NCBI RefSeq assembly: GCF_016055185.1
Contig: NZ_JAECVR010000004.1
Span: forward strand, 1-64,000
Direction: 5' to 3'
Length of the DNA stretch: 64,000 nt
DNA from: Paenactinomyces guangxiensis
Lineage (GTDB): Bacteria > Bacillota > Bacilli > Thermoactinomycetales > Thermoactinomycetaceae
Notes under the pieces: generated by a model
Database searches by the model: none
What the model was told of the DNA's origin: nothing
The model's input: only the letters and a program-made list of their open reading frames with translations
Translations under genes and position numbers: made by a program
Shown: piece after piece, positions 38,361 through 47,902 of the stretch
How positions within the stretch are numbered: position 1 is the first letter of the stretch
Layout of the letters: every line of letters starts with the position of its first letter

Positions 38361-39328
38361 TGTTTGAATCTCGATAAACAGTCCCTCCTAAAGTGCATAA
38401 ATTGCGTGGAACCAGGTGTCAATCAGACTGTCACCCATTTACAGGCACCTGGCGCATCTCCGGTGTGAAACCTTCCACAAAACAGTTTTAAAGGCAAAAG
38501 ATGGGAATAAAAAGCAACCTAAGCTTCAAACACTATTTTAGGTTCAGCGATGTAAAAGGAACAGATTGAGCCGGATTGAATCGTGTTTTGTGAGCCGGTT
38601 TACGGAGCTTCCGGATCTGACAACAAGACACAAGTGGTTTTGCTTTTTCCACGCCGCGGTTCCTGATTGGCGCTTTTCTTGCCGCGAATAGCCCTTCATC
38701 AGGAGAGAAGCAATTTATTTTCCAGGGCTTATAAATCCCACCTCACGTAGTATTTAATATTACAGATTTAATAATATTTCTCCTGCTATAAATTCTCAAT
38801 ATTATATTTTTAATCTTTTTTGACACTTATTTTTTGCCAACAGAATGGGATTCGTATATTTCAGTTAAATTTATTATTATCATTTAAAAATAGAAAAGAA
38901 AGCCATTGAATATTTATATTTGCTATTTTTTTAGTTTAATATTCTTTTTTTGAATAAAACAATATTGACAAGATGACGGGGCTGTCAACGGAAATTTGAT
39001 CTGAAATAAATCGGGGGATATTCTGGCAAGGGGTTATTTGAGTTATGTAGCCTTTATAAGTAAGAAACCGGCTTTTTTGGGGAGCTAGAAAACACAAATG
39101 TTCAAAAAAATGTATTGTTATATAACAGATACTGTGATAACATAGTATCTGTAAACAGATAACTGTTATATAATAAATTAGCCGCTCTGGTAAGGGGGAT
39201 TGCGTATCGGGGAAATGTCCGGAATATTTGCATTTTTACAAGACCTGAACAGCTGATGGGACGGAATTTACTCTGTGATGTTTTGTGGTTTTTCGCAGCT
39301 TATCAACAACTTGAAAGGAAGGGTTCAC
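38361..39328. other. 968-base intergenic region upstream of aceA
   Basis: This divergent gap is AT-rich in its middle (38740-38960). It holds a 7-bp inverted repeat CCAGGTG/CACCTGG (38412-38418, 38446-38452), a TTGACA/TGTCAA repeat (38965-38970, 38983-38988) and the nested palindromes at 39115-39172. I see no open frame with a credible start, and no riboswitch or tRNA I can name. Confidence 0.4.
39115..39172 (+). promoter_or_regulatory. aceA promoter with nested palindromic operator
   Basis: TTGTTA (39115-39120) and TAACAT (39138-39143), 17 bases apart, form a possible promoter. A 9-bp inverted repeat ACAGATACT (39125-39133) / AGTATCTGT (39144-39152) spans the -10 area. An outer pair TATATAACAG (39119-39128) / CTGTTATATA (39163-39172) encloses it. 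Such placement would let a repressor block the promoter. The regulator is unknown. Confidence 0.55.
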
Positions 39329-40609
39329 ATGGTTAACCATAGAGAAGCCCAGGAACTGAAACAAGAATGGGAAACCCATCCGCGTTGGAAAGGGATTGAG
39401 CGTCCGTATCAGGCGGAGGAAGTATTAAAGCTAAGGGGTTCCCTTCGAATTGAATATACTCTTGCCCGTCAGGGGGCGGAGAGGTTGTGGAGACTTCTGC
39501 ATACAGATCCGTTTGTCCGCGCTTTGGGGGCTTTAACCGGAAACCAGGCCGTCCAGCAAGTAAAAGCGGGTTTAAAAGCCATTTATCTCAGCGGTTGGCA
39601 GGTAGCGGCCGACGCCAATCTGGCGGGGCAGATGTATCCTGACCAGAGTCTCTACCCCAGCAATAGTGTCCCCCATGTAGTCGGGCGGATCAACCAGGCT
39701 TTGCAACGGGCTGATCAAATTGACCATGCGGAAGGGAAACGGGAACACCATTGGTTTGCACCGATTGTTGCTGATGCGGAAGCCGGTTTTGGCGGTCCCC
39801 TTAACGTATTTGAACTGATGAAAGCAATGATTGAAGCTGGCGCAGCGGGTGTCCACTTTGAAGATCAACTGGCTTCAGAGAAAAAATGCGGACATCTGGG
39901 CGGGAAAGTGTTAATCCCCACTTCCCACGCTGTCCGCAACCTTATTTCGGCCCGCCTTGCAGCAGATGTAATGGGAGTTCCCACCATCTTGATCGCCCGG
40001 ACCGATGCCAATGCGGCTGAATTGATCACGAGTGATGTTGACCCGCGTGACCATGACTTCCTGACGGGTGAGCGTACCTCTGAAGGATTCTACCGTATAA
40101 AGAACGGTTTACAAACGGCGATTGCCAGAGGGCTTGCCTATGCCCCTTACGCCGATCTTATCTGGTGTGAAACATCGGAGCCCAATCTGGAAGAAGCGCA
40201 CCAATTTGCAGAAGCCATTCACGCGAAATACCCCGGCAAGCTTCTCGCTTACAACTGCTCACCATCCTTCAATTGGAAAAAGAAGCTGGATGACGACACG
40301 ATTGCTAAATTCCAGGAGGAATTGGGCCGGATGGGTTATAAATTCCAGTTTGTAACCCTCGCCGGGTTCCATTCTCTTAACCACAGCATGTTTAAGCTGG
40401 CAAAAGGATACAAAGAACGGGGAATGCAGGCCTACTCAGAACTGCAACAAGCCGAATTTGCCGAGGAGATACACGGTTATACCGCGACGAGGCATCAACG
40501 TGAAGTGGGAACAGGTTACTTTGACGCGGTATCGATGGTAATTTCCGGGGGAACTTCTTCTACTACCGCTCTCGCCGGGTCTACAGAAGAAGAGCAGTTT
40601 ACAGTTTAA
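39329..40609 (+). CDS. aceA: Isocitrate lyase
   Basis: A 426-residue isocitrate lyase, which splits isocitrate to glyoxylate and succinate in the glyoxylate shunt. The active-site [14 protein letters not shown] is present with Cys187, along with ADAEAGFGG and [12 protein letters not shown] 39329 is preferred over the upstream ATG at 39275 because GGAAGGG lies 7 bases before it. No malate synthase is in the window. The upstream nested palindromes suggest tight control; the acetate-type symporter nearby fits two-carbon metabolism. Confidence 0.96.
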   Translation: MVNHREAQELKQEWETHPRWKGIERPYQAEEVLKLRGSLRIEYTLARQGAERLWRLLHTDPFVRALGALTGNQAVQQVKAGLKAIYLSGWQVAADANLAGQMYPDQSLYPSNSVPHVVGRINQALQRADQIDHAEGKREHHWFAPIVADAEAGFGGPLNVFELMKAMIEAGAAGVHFEDQLASEKKCGHLGGKVLIPTSHAVRNLISARLAADVMGVPTILIARTDANAAELITSDVDPRDHDFLTGERTSEGFYRIKNGLQTAIARGLAYAPYADLIWCETSEPNLEEAHQFAEAIHAKYPGKLLAYNCSPSFNWKKKLDDDTIAKFQEELGRMGYKFQFVTLAGFHSLNHSMFKLAKGYKERGMQAYSELQQAEFAEEIHGYTATRHQREVGTGYFDAVSMVISGGTSSTTALAGSTEEEQFTV

Positions 40610-41013
40610 GCTGGCTAAGCACTGTTTTGAATCGGGGATGAAAGACAGCGTTGCTCGGCATCCTCTTTCGGGGGATGGTAAGAGTAACCAATTCGGCGGA
40701 TAATTGAACGTATGAGCGGTGCTCGTCCCATTGGTAGTGGGTTTGTTCCTGTACGTCATGGTATGAGATTCCAGTGGCGAATTAATCTCTCTCACCGGGT
40801 AAAACAATGAGAGTGAGTGAATACGGACTAGTACGCCGGTAACAGGCGTTCCGCCCATGTGGGTACATGAACATGAGTTGTAGAACTGCATGGGAAGGGC
40901 TGATGAGACAGCCCCGAACTTGGGAGTTGAGGGCGTTAATTACCCGGGAATCCCACGGCGACCATCGGGAGTGCCTGTGGTGCTTCAGCCGTGTGTAATC
41001 TCAAAATCTTACC
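40610..41013 (+). other. Unexplained structured, GC-rich 400-base segment; possible RNA or intron remnant
   Basis: There is no credible open frame on either strand, yet the segment is more GC-rich than other gaps here and can form several local hairpins. Examples are CATCCTC/GGGGGATG near 40660 and GGGCTG/CAGCCC near 40898. The text from about 40700 to 41000 is reminiscent of group II intron domain I or another large ribozyme-like RNA. A segment near 40988 (CAGCCGTGTG) looks like the first half of a domain V without its second half. Neither reverse transcriptase nor a full domain V is present. The assignment is tentative. Confidence 0.3.
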
Positions 41014-41064
41014 CTTAACAAGACAAACGCCGGACAGAACCGCCCGGGCGTTTGTCTTGTTAAG
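41014..41064. repeat. 18-bp perfect inverted repeat
   Basis: Positions 41014-41031 (CTTAACAAGACAAACGCC) and 41047-41064 are perfect reverse complements around a 15-base loop. A-rich sequence, not T-rich, follows on the plus strand and there is no T run on the 3' side of the minus strand. It is therefore not a classical intrinsic terminator, although it sits between convergent units. Confidence 0.75.
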
Positions 41065-41080
41065 AAAAAAATTTGCTATA

Positions 41081-41734
41081 TCACTCCAGTAATCCTAATT
41101 CCACATAGTCCTGAAACTGAATTTGTCCTGTAAGAGGCAAGTGGCGGTCTGTTTGAAACTTTTTTACTGCCTCTTCTAATTGACCACCAAAGATTCCGTC
41201 CATAAACCCCTGATAATAACCCGCGGCGAGAAGGCGATTCTGAACCAACATCACCAGGGTCCCTCTGTCTCCGCGAACCAGTTTCTTTAAATGCCACTCG
41301 TCCCGGCCTAATATAGGTCCCACTACCTGGACTCTTGTTCCAACAGGAATCATCCGGTACAGCTGTTTAATATCCGTATTGAGTAAACGAATACAACCAT
41401 GGCTGGCATCACGGCCGATGGAACCCGGACGGTTTGTGCCATGGATGCCGTATCGACCCCAGGGAATATTTAAACCCAGCCAACAGGGTCCAAATCCTCC
41501 GCCCCAGTTTTTAGATTTATCAATGACTTTCCATTTACCAATCGGGGTCGGTGTTTCTTCTTTTCCCACTCCCACTAAAAATTCTTTCTTTACCCTGTTC
41601 CCTTCCATCACATAAAGCCGGCGTTTCCACAAATCGATTAAAATCCAGAGATCCTGGTTGTCACTGCGGGAAAAGGAAAACGAGGGAATAAGATGAGTAA
41701 AAATAAAGATCACACATAACAAAGTTCTGACCAC
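41081..41734 (-). CDS. L,D-transpeptidase (YkuD domain) with peptidoglycan-binding domain
   Basis: A 217-residue exported enzyme. A signal peptide covers residues 1-22. The YkuD domain (28-140) contains HGTNRPGSIG with His98 and the nucleophile Cys114 in SHGCIR. The C-terminus (about 155-215) has a PG_binding_1 repeat (VMLVQNRLLAAGYY, AVKKFQTDRHL). Such enzymes make 3-3 cross-links or attach proteins to the wall. The start is GTG 41734 with AAGGTGA upstream. Domain order is catalytic first, unlike some spore enzymes with LysM in front. Confidence 0.92.
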   Translation of the reverse strand: MVRTLLCVIFIFTHLIPSFSFSRSDNQDLWILIDLWKRRLYVMEGNRVKKEFLVGVGKEETPTPIGKWKVIDKSKNWGGGFGPCWLGLNIPWGRYGIHGTNRPGSIGRDASHGCIRLLNTDIKQLYRMIPVGTRVQVVGPILGRDEWHLKKLVRGDRGTLVMLVQNRLLAAGYYQGFMDGIFGGQLEEAVKKFQTDRHLPLTGQIQFQDYVELGLLE

Positions 41735-41886
41735 AAGAAATCACCTTGCATCCATTTGCGTATTTCCTGTACTTATTGTGCTGTATTGTCTGTGAATCAT
41801 TCATGGGTTATAAGAAAACTGCCGCCTGATCAGGGAGTCAGTCGTTGATCGACCGGAACACTGGGGTTCTCTTACAGGAAGCTGAT

Positions 41887-43353
41887 TTAACTCCCGTTTT
41901 CCTGCCGGATAGAATCGTAAATGGACTTCAGCAATTTTTGTTTTGTATCCCAGAGTTGATCAGACAGGTCAACCGGATACTCTTCCGGATTGAGGATCCG
42001 CAGGTATTCTTCCCAGAACAAAGAAAGCTGTGACTGGTGGTGGCTGCGGATCTCTGTAAGAGAAGGCAGCTCGTATACCCTCTTCCCGGCGGAAAAAATG
42101 GGCCTGAGAAGGGAGACAGCTGTGAAATTTTTCACTTTTTTGCGGCGGAACGTATGCTGCGGGTGGAACAAGGTTAACGGCTTGCTTTCATCGATCTTTT
42201 CATCGACGGAGGTAATAAGGTCAGCACTTGCTTTGCCGGTTTTCAGATCAATAATGCGGTAGACCGACTTGCGTCCGGGTGTTGTAACTTTGGACGGGTT
42301 GGAAGATATTTTTAATGTCGGCTCCCAGTGCCCGTTTTCCCAGCGGGCAACCATTTTATAAACCGCCCCTAAAGCGGGTTGGTCGAAAGCGGTGATTAAC
42401 TTGGTGCCAACTCCCCAGGAGTCGATTTTGGCCCCCTGTGATTTCAGGTTGAGAATGGTGGTTTCGTCCAAATCATTTGAAGCGACGATGCGGGTTTCTG
42501 TAAGTCCTGCTTCGTCCAGCATCTTGCGGGCTCTTTTGGAAAGGTAAGCGAGATCACCGCTGTCAAGCCGTATTCCGGCCAGAGTTTTTCCTTGCTTCTT
42601 TAATTCCAGCCCTACTTTGATCGCATGGGGAAGTCCGCTCCTCAAAGTGTCATAAGTATCTACCAGCAGAACGGTCTGATTGGGAAATGCGGACGCGTAA
42701 GCTCGAAAAGCGTCCAGTTCGCTGGGGAAATCCTGTACCCAGGAGTGAGCGTGTGTTCCCAGGATCGGGATGCCAAACTGTTGACCGGCCAGTGTATTGG
42801 AAGTGGCGTCAAAGCCGCCGATATAGGCAGCGCGGGCGCCCCAGACAGCTGCATCCACTTCCTGGGCGCGCCGGGTCCCAAATTCCATCAAAACATCTTT
42901 GCCTGTGATGTGGCGTATACGGGCCGCTTTGGTGGCAATCAGTGTCTGATAACCGATAAAGTTGAGCAGAGCCGTTTCGACGAGCTGCAGTTCCATAATC
43001 GGCCCTTCCAGGCGCAGAATCGGTTCTTCAGGAAATACAATCGTCCCCTCGGGCACTGCATAAACATCTCCGTTAAAGCGGAAGGACCGGAGCATGTCAA
43101 AAAAAGCCGGGTCTAACCCCTCCCCCAGAGACTGCAGATAGGCGATATCCTCCTCTGTAAAACGAAGTTCTTCCAGATAGCGAATAACCCGTTCCAAACC
43201 GGCGAAAACAGCGTAACCGTTGCCGAAAGGCAGGGAACGGAAATAGAGGTCAAATGCCCGCCGCTTTAAATGTGAGCCGTTTTTCCAGTGTGCATACATC
43301 ATCGTGATCTGGTATTTATCTGTATGTAAAGCGGAAACTGTTGGTTTTTTCAT
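41887..43353 (-). CDS. pncB: Nicotinate phosphoribosyltransferase
   Basis: A 488-residue NAD salvage enzyme. The N-terminus ALHTDKYQITMMYAHWKNG and the core FGTRRAQEVDAAVWGARAAY are diagnostic, as is GTKLITAFDQPALG in the second half (given in short pieces). It converts nicotinate and PRPP to nicotinate mononucleotide with ATP. It follows the JAMM-protein gene after 17 bases, so the two are co-transcribed. ATG 43353 has CAGGGG 9 bases upstream. Confidence 0.95.
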   Translation of the reverse strand: MKKPTVSALHTDKYQITMMYAHWKNGSHLKRRAFDLYFRSLPFGNGYAVFAGLERVIRYLEELRFTEEDIAYLQSLGEGLDPAFFDMLRSFRFNGDVYAVPEGTIVFPEEPILRLEGPIMELQLVETALLNFIGYQTLIATKAARIRHITGKDVLMEFGTRRAQEVDAAVWGARAAYIGGFDATSNTLAGQQFGIPILGTHAHSWVQDFPSELDAFRAYASAFPNQTVLLVDTYDTLRSGLPHAIKVGLELKKQGKTLAGIRLDSGDLAYLSKRARKMLDEAGLTETRIVASNDLDETTILNLKSQGAKIDSWGVGTKLITAFDQPALGAVYKMVARWENGHWEPTLKISSNPSKVTTPGRKSVYRIIDLKTGKASADLITSVDEKIDESKPLTLFHPQHTFRRKKVKNFTAVSLLRPIFSAGKRVYELPSLTEIRSHHQSQLSLFWEEYLRILNPEEYPVDLSDQLWDTKQKLLKSIYDSIRQENGS

Positions 43354-43370
43354 AACTAATTACCCCTGTC

Positions 43371-43790
43371 TTAGATGTTGGATCCGGTAATCCTGTACAT
43401 GATGGGAATCACTTTGTTTTTTTGGATATAGTAGGCAGACAACTGGTGTGCTGAGCCTTTAAAAGACAAGATCCAGCAACTTTTATCTGAAAAGGGCCAA
43501 CTTGTGAGGTCGCGTGTGGATGGATAAGCATTGGTGAGGGGATGGGAGTGAACGATCCCGAGCCAAAGAAGTTGTTTATCACGCATCTTTTTTATTGTTT
43601 CCAGGTAAGCCCGCGGCTCAAACTCGTAAGCACAGGGCCAGTTGTTCTGGCAGGGAACGGGAAAAAAATGAGTGATTTCCGTGGTTTGTCCCGCTAGTAT
43701 GCCATATCCTTCCTGCGGCAGCCGTTCGTAGCAATAGGTTTTGATTTGAACAATCACCGATGCGCGAATAGATAAATAGGACGGCTTCAC
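43371..43790 (-). CDS. JAMM/Mov34 family metalloprotease-like protein
   Basis: A 139-residue protein with a complete JAMM zinc motif: Glu27 in QEGYGILAG, and His81-Ser-His83-Pro with Asp94 in HSHPLTNAYPSTRD. Stand-alone bacterial JAB proteins cleave isopeptide or small-modifier linkages, or process cysteine biosynthesis carriers. No ubiquitin-like partner is visible here; the operon partner is pncB. The start is GTG 43790 with GGAGGG 8 bases upstream. Confidence 0.87.
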   Translation of the reverse strand: MKPSYLSIRASVIVQIKTYCYERLPQEGYGILAGQTTEITHFFPVPCQNNWPCAYEFEPRAYLETIKKMRDKQLLWLGIVHSHPLTNAYPSTRDLTSWPFSDKSCWILSFKGSAHQLSAYYIQKNKVIPIMYRITGSNI

Positions 43791-44003
43791 AAATAGCCCT
43801 CCTCACCCTTTGGACTTTTGTCCTGCTTTTTCACTTGTCACTATTTTATCTTGACCGCAGCAAAAAAGTCTATATATGATGCATTTTAGTTTTTTGCGTG
43901 CAGAAATCTGCCGCAATTATTATAAAAGGGCAGGCAAGCATGTGGGAACGGATATGGTACAATAAAAGAAATCTTTCATCATCAGATAGAAAGGCGGATG
44001 AGG

Positions 44004-44855
44004 ATGAACCCGATCCAGGTGGGAGTATGCGGCTGGGGAGATCATGATTTATATCCGCCGGGTATATCATCAAGGGACAAGCTCTCTGTTTATGCGAGTC
44101 ATTTTCCGGTTGTTGAGGTGGACAGTACCTATCACGCGATTGCTCCGGTTGAACGGATGGAGAAATGGGTGCAGGATACTCCTGAGGCCTTTCGTTTTGT
44201 GGTGAAGGCTTATCGGGAATTGACGGGGCACGGACGAATGGAGAGGGCACCGGTCAGAACGTGGACCCAACTGGTGGATGAGATGAAAAGATCGGTCCGG
44301 CCGATGGTTGAGGCGGGGAAGTTGTCCATGATGCTTTTTCAGTTTCCCCCCTGGTATGATTGCACACAAAAACATGTAAAAATTATCCGTCGTTTGAAAG
44401 AAGCATTTCACGAACTGCCGATGGCGATTGAGTTTCGCAATCAGAGTTGGTTTCGCCCGGAATATCATGATCGTACACTCAAATTCCTGGAACAAGAGCA
44501 ATTGATTCATGTGATTTGTGATGAACCCCAGGCCGGGGAAGGATCAGTTCCAATTGTTCTGGCAGCGACACATCCCGAAAATGCCCTGATTCGGTTTCAC
44601 GGGCGCAATGTACAGGGATGGAACAATACCGGTCAGCCAAACTGGAGGGATGTCCGTTACGCTTATCGTTATACAGAGGAAGAATTGGATGAATGGGTAA
44701 AATATGTTCAACAACTCAAGCAGCAAGTGAACCAGTTGACCCTCCTGTTTAATAACAATTCGCAAGGAGATGCTGTAGACAGCGCAAAGATGATGATTCA
44801 AAAGTTAAACCTGACTTTTAAAGGATTGGCTCCCCGACAGTTGGAGTTTTTTTAA
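44004..44855 (+). CDS. DUF72 family protein
   Basis: A 283-residue TIM-barrel-like protein of the DUF72 (YecE) family: IQVGVCGWGDHDLYP at the start, FPVVEVDSTYHAIA, FRFVVKAYRELTGHG and LIRFHGRN later. No catalytic activity is established for the family. ATG 44004 is preferred over ATG 43998 since AAGGCGG is then 6 bases upstream. It diverges from the JAMM-pncB unit. Confidence 0.9.
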   Translation: MNPIQVGVCGWGDHDLYPPGISSRDKLSVYASHFPVVEVDSTYHAIAPVERMEKWVQDTPEAFRFVVKAYRELTGHGRMERAPVRTWTQLVDEMKRSVRPMVEAGKLSMMLFQFPPWYDCTQKHVKIIRRLKEAFHELPMAIEFRNQSWFRPEYHDRTLKFLEQEQLIHVICDEPQAGEGSVPIVLAATHPENALIRFHGRNVQGWNNTGQPNWRDVRYAYRYTEEELDEWVKYVQQLKQQVNQLTLLFNNNSQGDAVDSAKMMIQKLNLTFKGLAPRQLEFF

Positions 44856-44988
44856 ACCGGGATTGGAATCGCGGAATAAACGATGGTTACGGGGGATGAT
44901 GCTGTTGATGTTTCTCCGGAACGCTTTTATGTGGCAGCCGTTCTTACCGCTTGGATCAGCTCAATCTCATTAGGTCAGGGGGGTAGTC

Positions 44989-46425
44989 GTGAGCGCGGTT
45001 AAACGATTTCATCTTTTACATACCAATGATTTACACAGCCGTCTGGAGCAGACACCCAAAATACATACTCTTGCTTCGCACTTACGGCAGGAGTGGGAGC
45101 GGCGTAGTGAAGCAGGGTTTTTCCTGGATATCGGGGATCACATGGATCGGGTGCGTTTGGAGACCGAGGGAACAGACGGAAAAGTAAATCGGGCCATATT
45201 GGAAGCTTCAGGTTATGATCTGATTACCCTGGGAAATAATGAATTGCTTACTTTTTCGCAAAAACATCTGGAAGACAACTACCTGGGCGCTCCCTTTTCC
45301 GTGGTCAGCAGCAATGTTGTTGATGCTGCTTCAGGGGTCAGGCCTTCCTGGATCAAGCCCCGGCAGATTTTAACACGCCACGGAGTCCGGTTTGCTTTTC
45401 TCGGCGTTACCATTCCCTACGAAATGGTTTATGAGTTAATGGGCTGGAAAGTACAAGATCCTTTTCAGGTCCTGGCCCGTGAGGTAGCACAATTAAGAGA
45501 TAAAGCAGATGTGATTGTCATTCTTTCACATCTCGGTTATCCTAACGATTGTCAGCTGGCTGAACTGGTTCCGGGGATCGACTTGATCATCGGAGGGCAT
45601 ACCCACCATTTGCTGGAGACCCCCGAACGGATTGGCTCCACCTGGATTGCGGGGGCGGGGAAGTTTGGCAGTCATTTGGGCCGGATCACGATCGAGGTGG
45701 AAGAGGGGACCAGACAAATCGCCCGGCTGGAGGGATGTTGTTACTCAGTAGATGAGACAGAGGGCAAGAATGAAATTCAACAGATCATTGACAGCTACCG
45801 TTTGATGGCGGAAAAAAACCTGTCCCGCTCCATTATCCGGCTGGAAAGGCCGCTGCCTGTCGATTGGAAACGGGAATCGCCATTTGGCAATTTGCTGGCA
45901 GACAGTTTGCGGGATTGGGTGGGGACAGAAATTGCGCTTGTTAACAGTGGACAATTGCTGAACGGGCTTCCGGCCGGGACGGTCTCCCGCAAGCAACTTC
46001 ATCAGGTATGCCCCCATCCGATCAACCCGGTATTGCTTCAGATCAAAGGGAGAGAAATTCGGCGCTCTCTGGAAGAATCCCTGTTAGAGAAGTATGTCGA
46101 GTTGCAAATTCGCGGATTTGGATTTCGTGGCAAGATTCTTGGATCGCTGTGTGTTTCCGGGTTAAATATTTCCGCCGACCTGAATGCCGAACCCTATCAA
46201 AAAATTCGTTCCATCCGTGTAGGACATTCTTTGCTTTATGATGAAAAAGAATATCATATTGCCACAATTGATATGTTTACCTTTGGCTCCGGCTATTTGG
46301 AATTGAAACGGGGTAAATTGCTCAAATACTTTTTGCCGGAATTTTTGCGGGACGTACTGGCATACCGGCTGCAAAAGCCGGAAGCGGTCAGGGAATGCGA
46401 AGTTCGCCGCTGGCAGGTTCGATAA
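44989..46425 (+). CDS. yunD: 5'-nucleotidase / UDP-sugar hydrolase family protein (YunD)
   Basis: A 478-residue metallophosphatase of the 5'-nucleotidase family: HLLHTNDLHSRLE with the metal-binding Asp and His, DIGDHMDR, TLGNNELLTF and GGHTHH, then a C-terminal 5'-nucleotidase domain (ESPFGNLLADSLRDWVG). There is no signal peptide, so it is cytoplasmic like Bacillus YunD. The start is GTG 44989 with AGGGGGG upstream. Its stop is only four bases from the stop of the convergent queT gene, with no terminator between. Confidence 0.88.
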   Translation: MSAVKRFHLLHTNDLHSRLEQTPKIHTLASHLRQEWERRSEAGFFLDIGDHMDRVRLETEGTDGKVNRAILEASGYDLITLGNNELLTFSQKHLEDNYLGAPFSVVSSNVVDAASGVRPSWIKPRQILTRHGVRFAFLGVTIPYEMVYELMGWKVQDPFQVLAREVAQLRDKADVIVILSHLGYPNDCQLAELVPGIDLIIGGHTHHLLETPERIGSTWIAGAGKFGSHLGRITIEVEEGTRQIARLEGCCYSVDETEGKNEIQQIIDSYRLMAEKNLSRSIIRLERPLPVDWKRESPFGNLLADSLRDWVGTEIALVNSGQLLNGLPAGTVSRKQLHQVCPHPINPVLLQIKGREIRRSLEESLLEKYVELQIRGFGFRGKILGSLCVSGLNISADLNAEPYQKIRSIRVGHSLLYDEKEYHIATIDMFTFGSGYLELKRGKLLKYFLPEFLRDVLAYRLQKPEAVRECEVRRWQVR

Positions 46426-46429
46426 AGAA

Positions 46430-46915
46430 TTATTTCCGTTTATTTAATCCGGGGATAACATGTTGATAACGTTCCATCAAATATAAAAATGGAATCCCAA
46501 GTAAGTAGCAGACCGCCAGCTCTCCCACACCGACCCAGAGCATCGCCAGAGGAACCGTGAGGCCGGGAAGGTTGGCGATGGCACCCAGAACAGTCCCTAC
46601 AATCACTGCATTGACAATGACAGGAGGTAACGGGGCTAACCAGCGATTTGGCATTTTAGATGTGAGCCAGGCGGCAATGAGTGAAGCAAGTCCCCCGAAA
46701 ATGACATCGTATATCCCGAGCGGGCTGCCGATGTTGGAGATGATCGCACCAATAAACAGCCCCGGGACTGCCAGAGGTGTAATATATGGAAGGACAGTCA
46801 ACATTTCTGAGATGCGGAATTGGATATAATTATAGGATAATGGGGCAAAGACGTAAGTCAAACTTGCATAAAGAGCAGCAATAAAGGCAATCGTAGTCAA
46901 TTTGCGCACAGACAA
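46430..46915 (-). CDS. queT: QueT-family queuosine-precursor transporter
   Basis: A 161-residue, five- to six-helix membrane protein of the QueT family, thought to be the S component that imports preQ1/preQ0 through an ECF transporter. It shows FIAALYASLTYVFAPLSYNY, the ISEMLTVLPYITPLAVPGLF region and SNIGSPLGIYDVIFGG. The start is TTG 46915 with AGGAGGAG upstream. Many queT genes carry a preQ1 riboswitch, but I could not find one in the 250 bases upstream. Confidence 0.88.
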   Translation of the reverse strand: MSVRKLTTIAFIAALYASLTYVFAPLSYNYIQFRISEMLTVLPYITPLAVPGLFIGAIISNIGSPLGIYDVIFGGLASLIAAWLTSKMPNRWLAPLPPVIVNAVIVGTVLGAIANLPGLTVPLAMLWVGVGELAVCYLLGIPFLYLMERYQHVIPGLNKRK

Positions 46916-47168
46916 GGGTAACTCCTCCTGAATGTAAAGTTTGATCGATGAATGTTTCTACATATGAGTGAAATGTGTCCCAACTTATACATAGATAACA
47001 GGCTGAACACATTTACACAGAAAACCGTTATGACTGGACGAATCATGGGGAGACAGAATTTTGCCCTCCCCCTTGACACACATCATTTAATTTGCCTTTT
47101 CCGTCCTGATTCTATCTCGAAAAAAATAAGGCTCTAAGCTACAATAGCTGTTAAGGGAGGATACCACG

Positions 47169-47426
47169 ATGAGTTTTGTGGATGAAGTATATTCTTTGTA
47201 TCGTGACCAGTTGAATGACGATGAAGAAGATGCAGTTGCCATCGTATTAAGTATTTTGGAAGAGCAATCGCGGGATGATGTGATGCAGCTGATCAATGAG
47301 ATGAATGATGACGAAATTATTCAGATGATGGGTGTGTATCTGGTGGAAATGTTAAAGATGAAGATGATTCAAGACGGAAAACTGACCCAGTGGAAACCGA
47401 TGATCGTCCCTCCGAAATTTCACTAA
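47169..47426 (+). CDS. Small acidic protein, DUF6154-like
   Basis: An 85-residue, mostly helical acidic protein (DEVYSLYRDQLNDDEEDAVA, DDVMQLINEMNDDEIIQMMG), resembling the DUF6154 proteins of Bacillales from memory. No membrane segment or catalytic motif is visible. GGGAGG precedes the ATG. The next gene, yunC, starts 83 bases downstream on the same strand. Confidence 0.7.
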   Translation: MSFVDEVYSLYRDQLNDDEEDAVAIVLSILEEQSRDDVMQLINEMNDDEIIQMMGVYLVEMLKMKMIQDGKLTQWKPMIVPPKFH

Positions 47427-47508
47427 AGCCATCAATTCCCTCTCACGCTTCCTGTTCCTTTTACATATGTTGTTAATGTATGGTTACCGGCATGGGAGGG
47501 GACGCAAA

Positions 47509-47811
47509 ATGATTCAATTAAAACCGATTGATATTGGAGGGCGGCAAGTGCTGGGCGTTGAAGTCCAACTGCCCAAAACCACATTGTTGGTCATTACGAC
47601 CGACCAGGGGTATATTATGTGTGGTGCTTTAGATGTGGCCCTGCTCAATGAACGCCTTTCAGACCGAAATATTATTGCCGCCAGGGCTCTGGGTGTTCGC
47701 ACCCTGGAACAGCTTTTGGATGCTCCACTTGAATCAGTGACACACACAGCTGAATCCAGGGGAATTCAAGCCGGAATGACCGGCAGGGAAGCTTTGCTTA
47801 AAATGATGTAA
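47509..47811 (+). CDS. yunC: DUF1805 protein YunC
   Basis: A 100-residue protein of the YunC/DUF1805 family (IDIGGRQVLGVEVQLPKTTL, GYIMCGALDVALLNERL, RALGVRTLEQLLDAPLES). In Bacillus it is encoded beside yunD, as here within 3 kb. The function is unknown. ATG 47509 is preferred over the upstream start at 47467, since GGGAGGGG lies 8 bases before it. Confidence 0.88.
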   Translation: MIQLKPIDIGGRQVLGVEVQLPKTTLLVITTDQGYIMCGALDVALLNERLSDRNIIAARALGVRTLEQLLDAPLESVTHTAESRGIQAGMTGREALLKMM

Positions 47812-47819
47812 TCAAAATC

Positions 47820-47854
47820 AGCCTTCGGTGAACAATTCCGGAGGCTGTTTCATT
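47820..47854. terminator. Intrinsic terminator between yunC and the RluA-type gene
   Basis: AGCCTTCGG (47820-47828) pairs with CCGGAGGCT (47838-47846) with one wobble, followed by GTTTCATTT. Confidence 0.6.
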
Positions 47855-47902
47855 TGACATTTATGAATCAAAGTGTCCCCACACAGGCAAGAAACTCCTG
47901 CC

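Noticed and set aside
40436-40891. Minus-strand open frame of 151 codons after aceA
   Set aside because: It runs back into the aceA coding region in antisense, lacks a ribosome site and lies over the structured block; more likely a chance frame.
41014-41064. Intrinsic terminator at the 18-bp inverted repeat
   Set aside because: The stem is perfect but no T run follows on either strand, so it is listed as a repeat rather than a terminator.
46916-47080. preQ1 riboswitch upstream of queT
   Set aside because: QueT genes often carry one, but neither the preQ1-I pattern (C-rich hairpin loop with an A-rich tail) nor the preQ1-II pattern is visible on the minus strand here.
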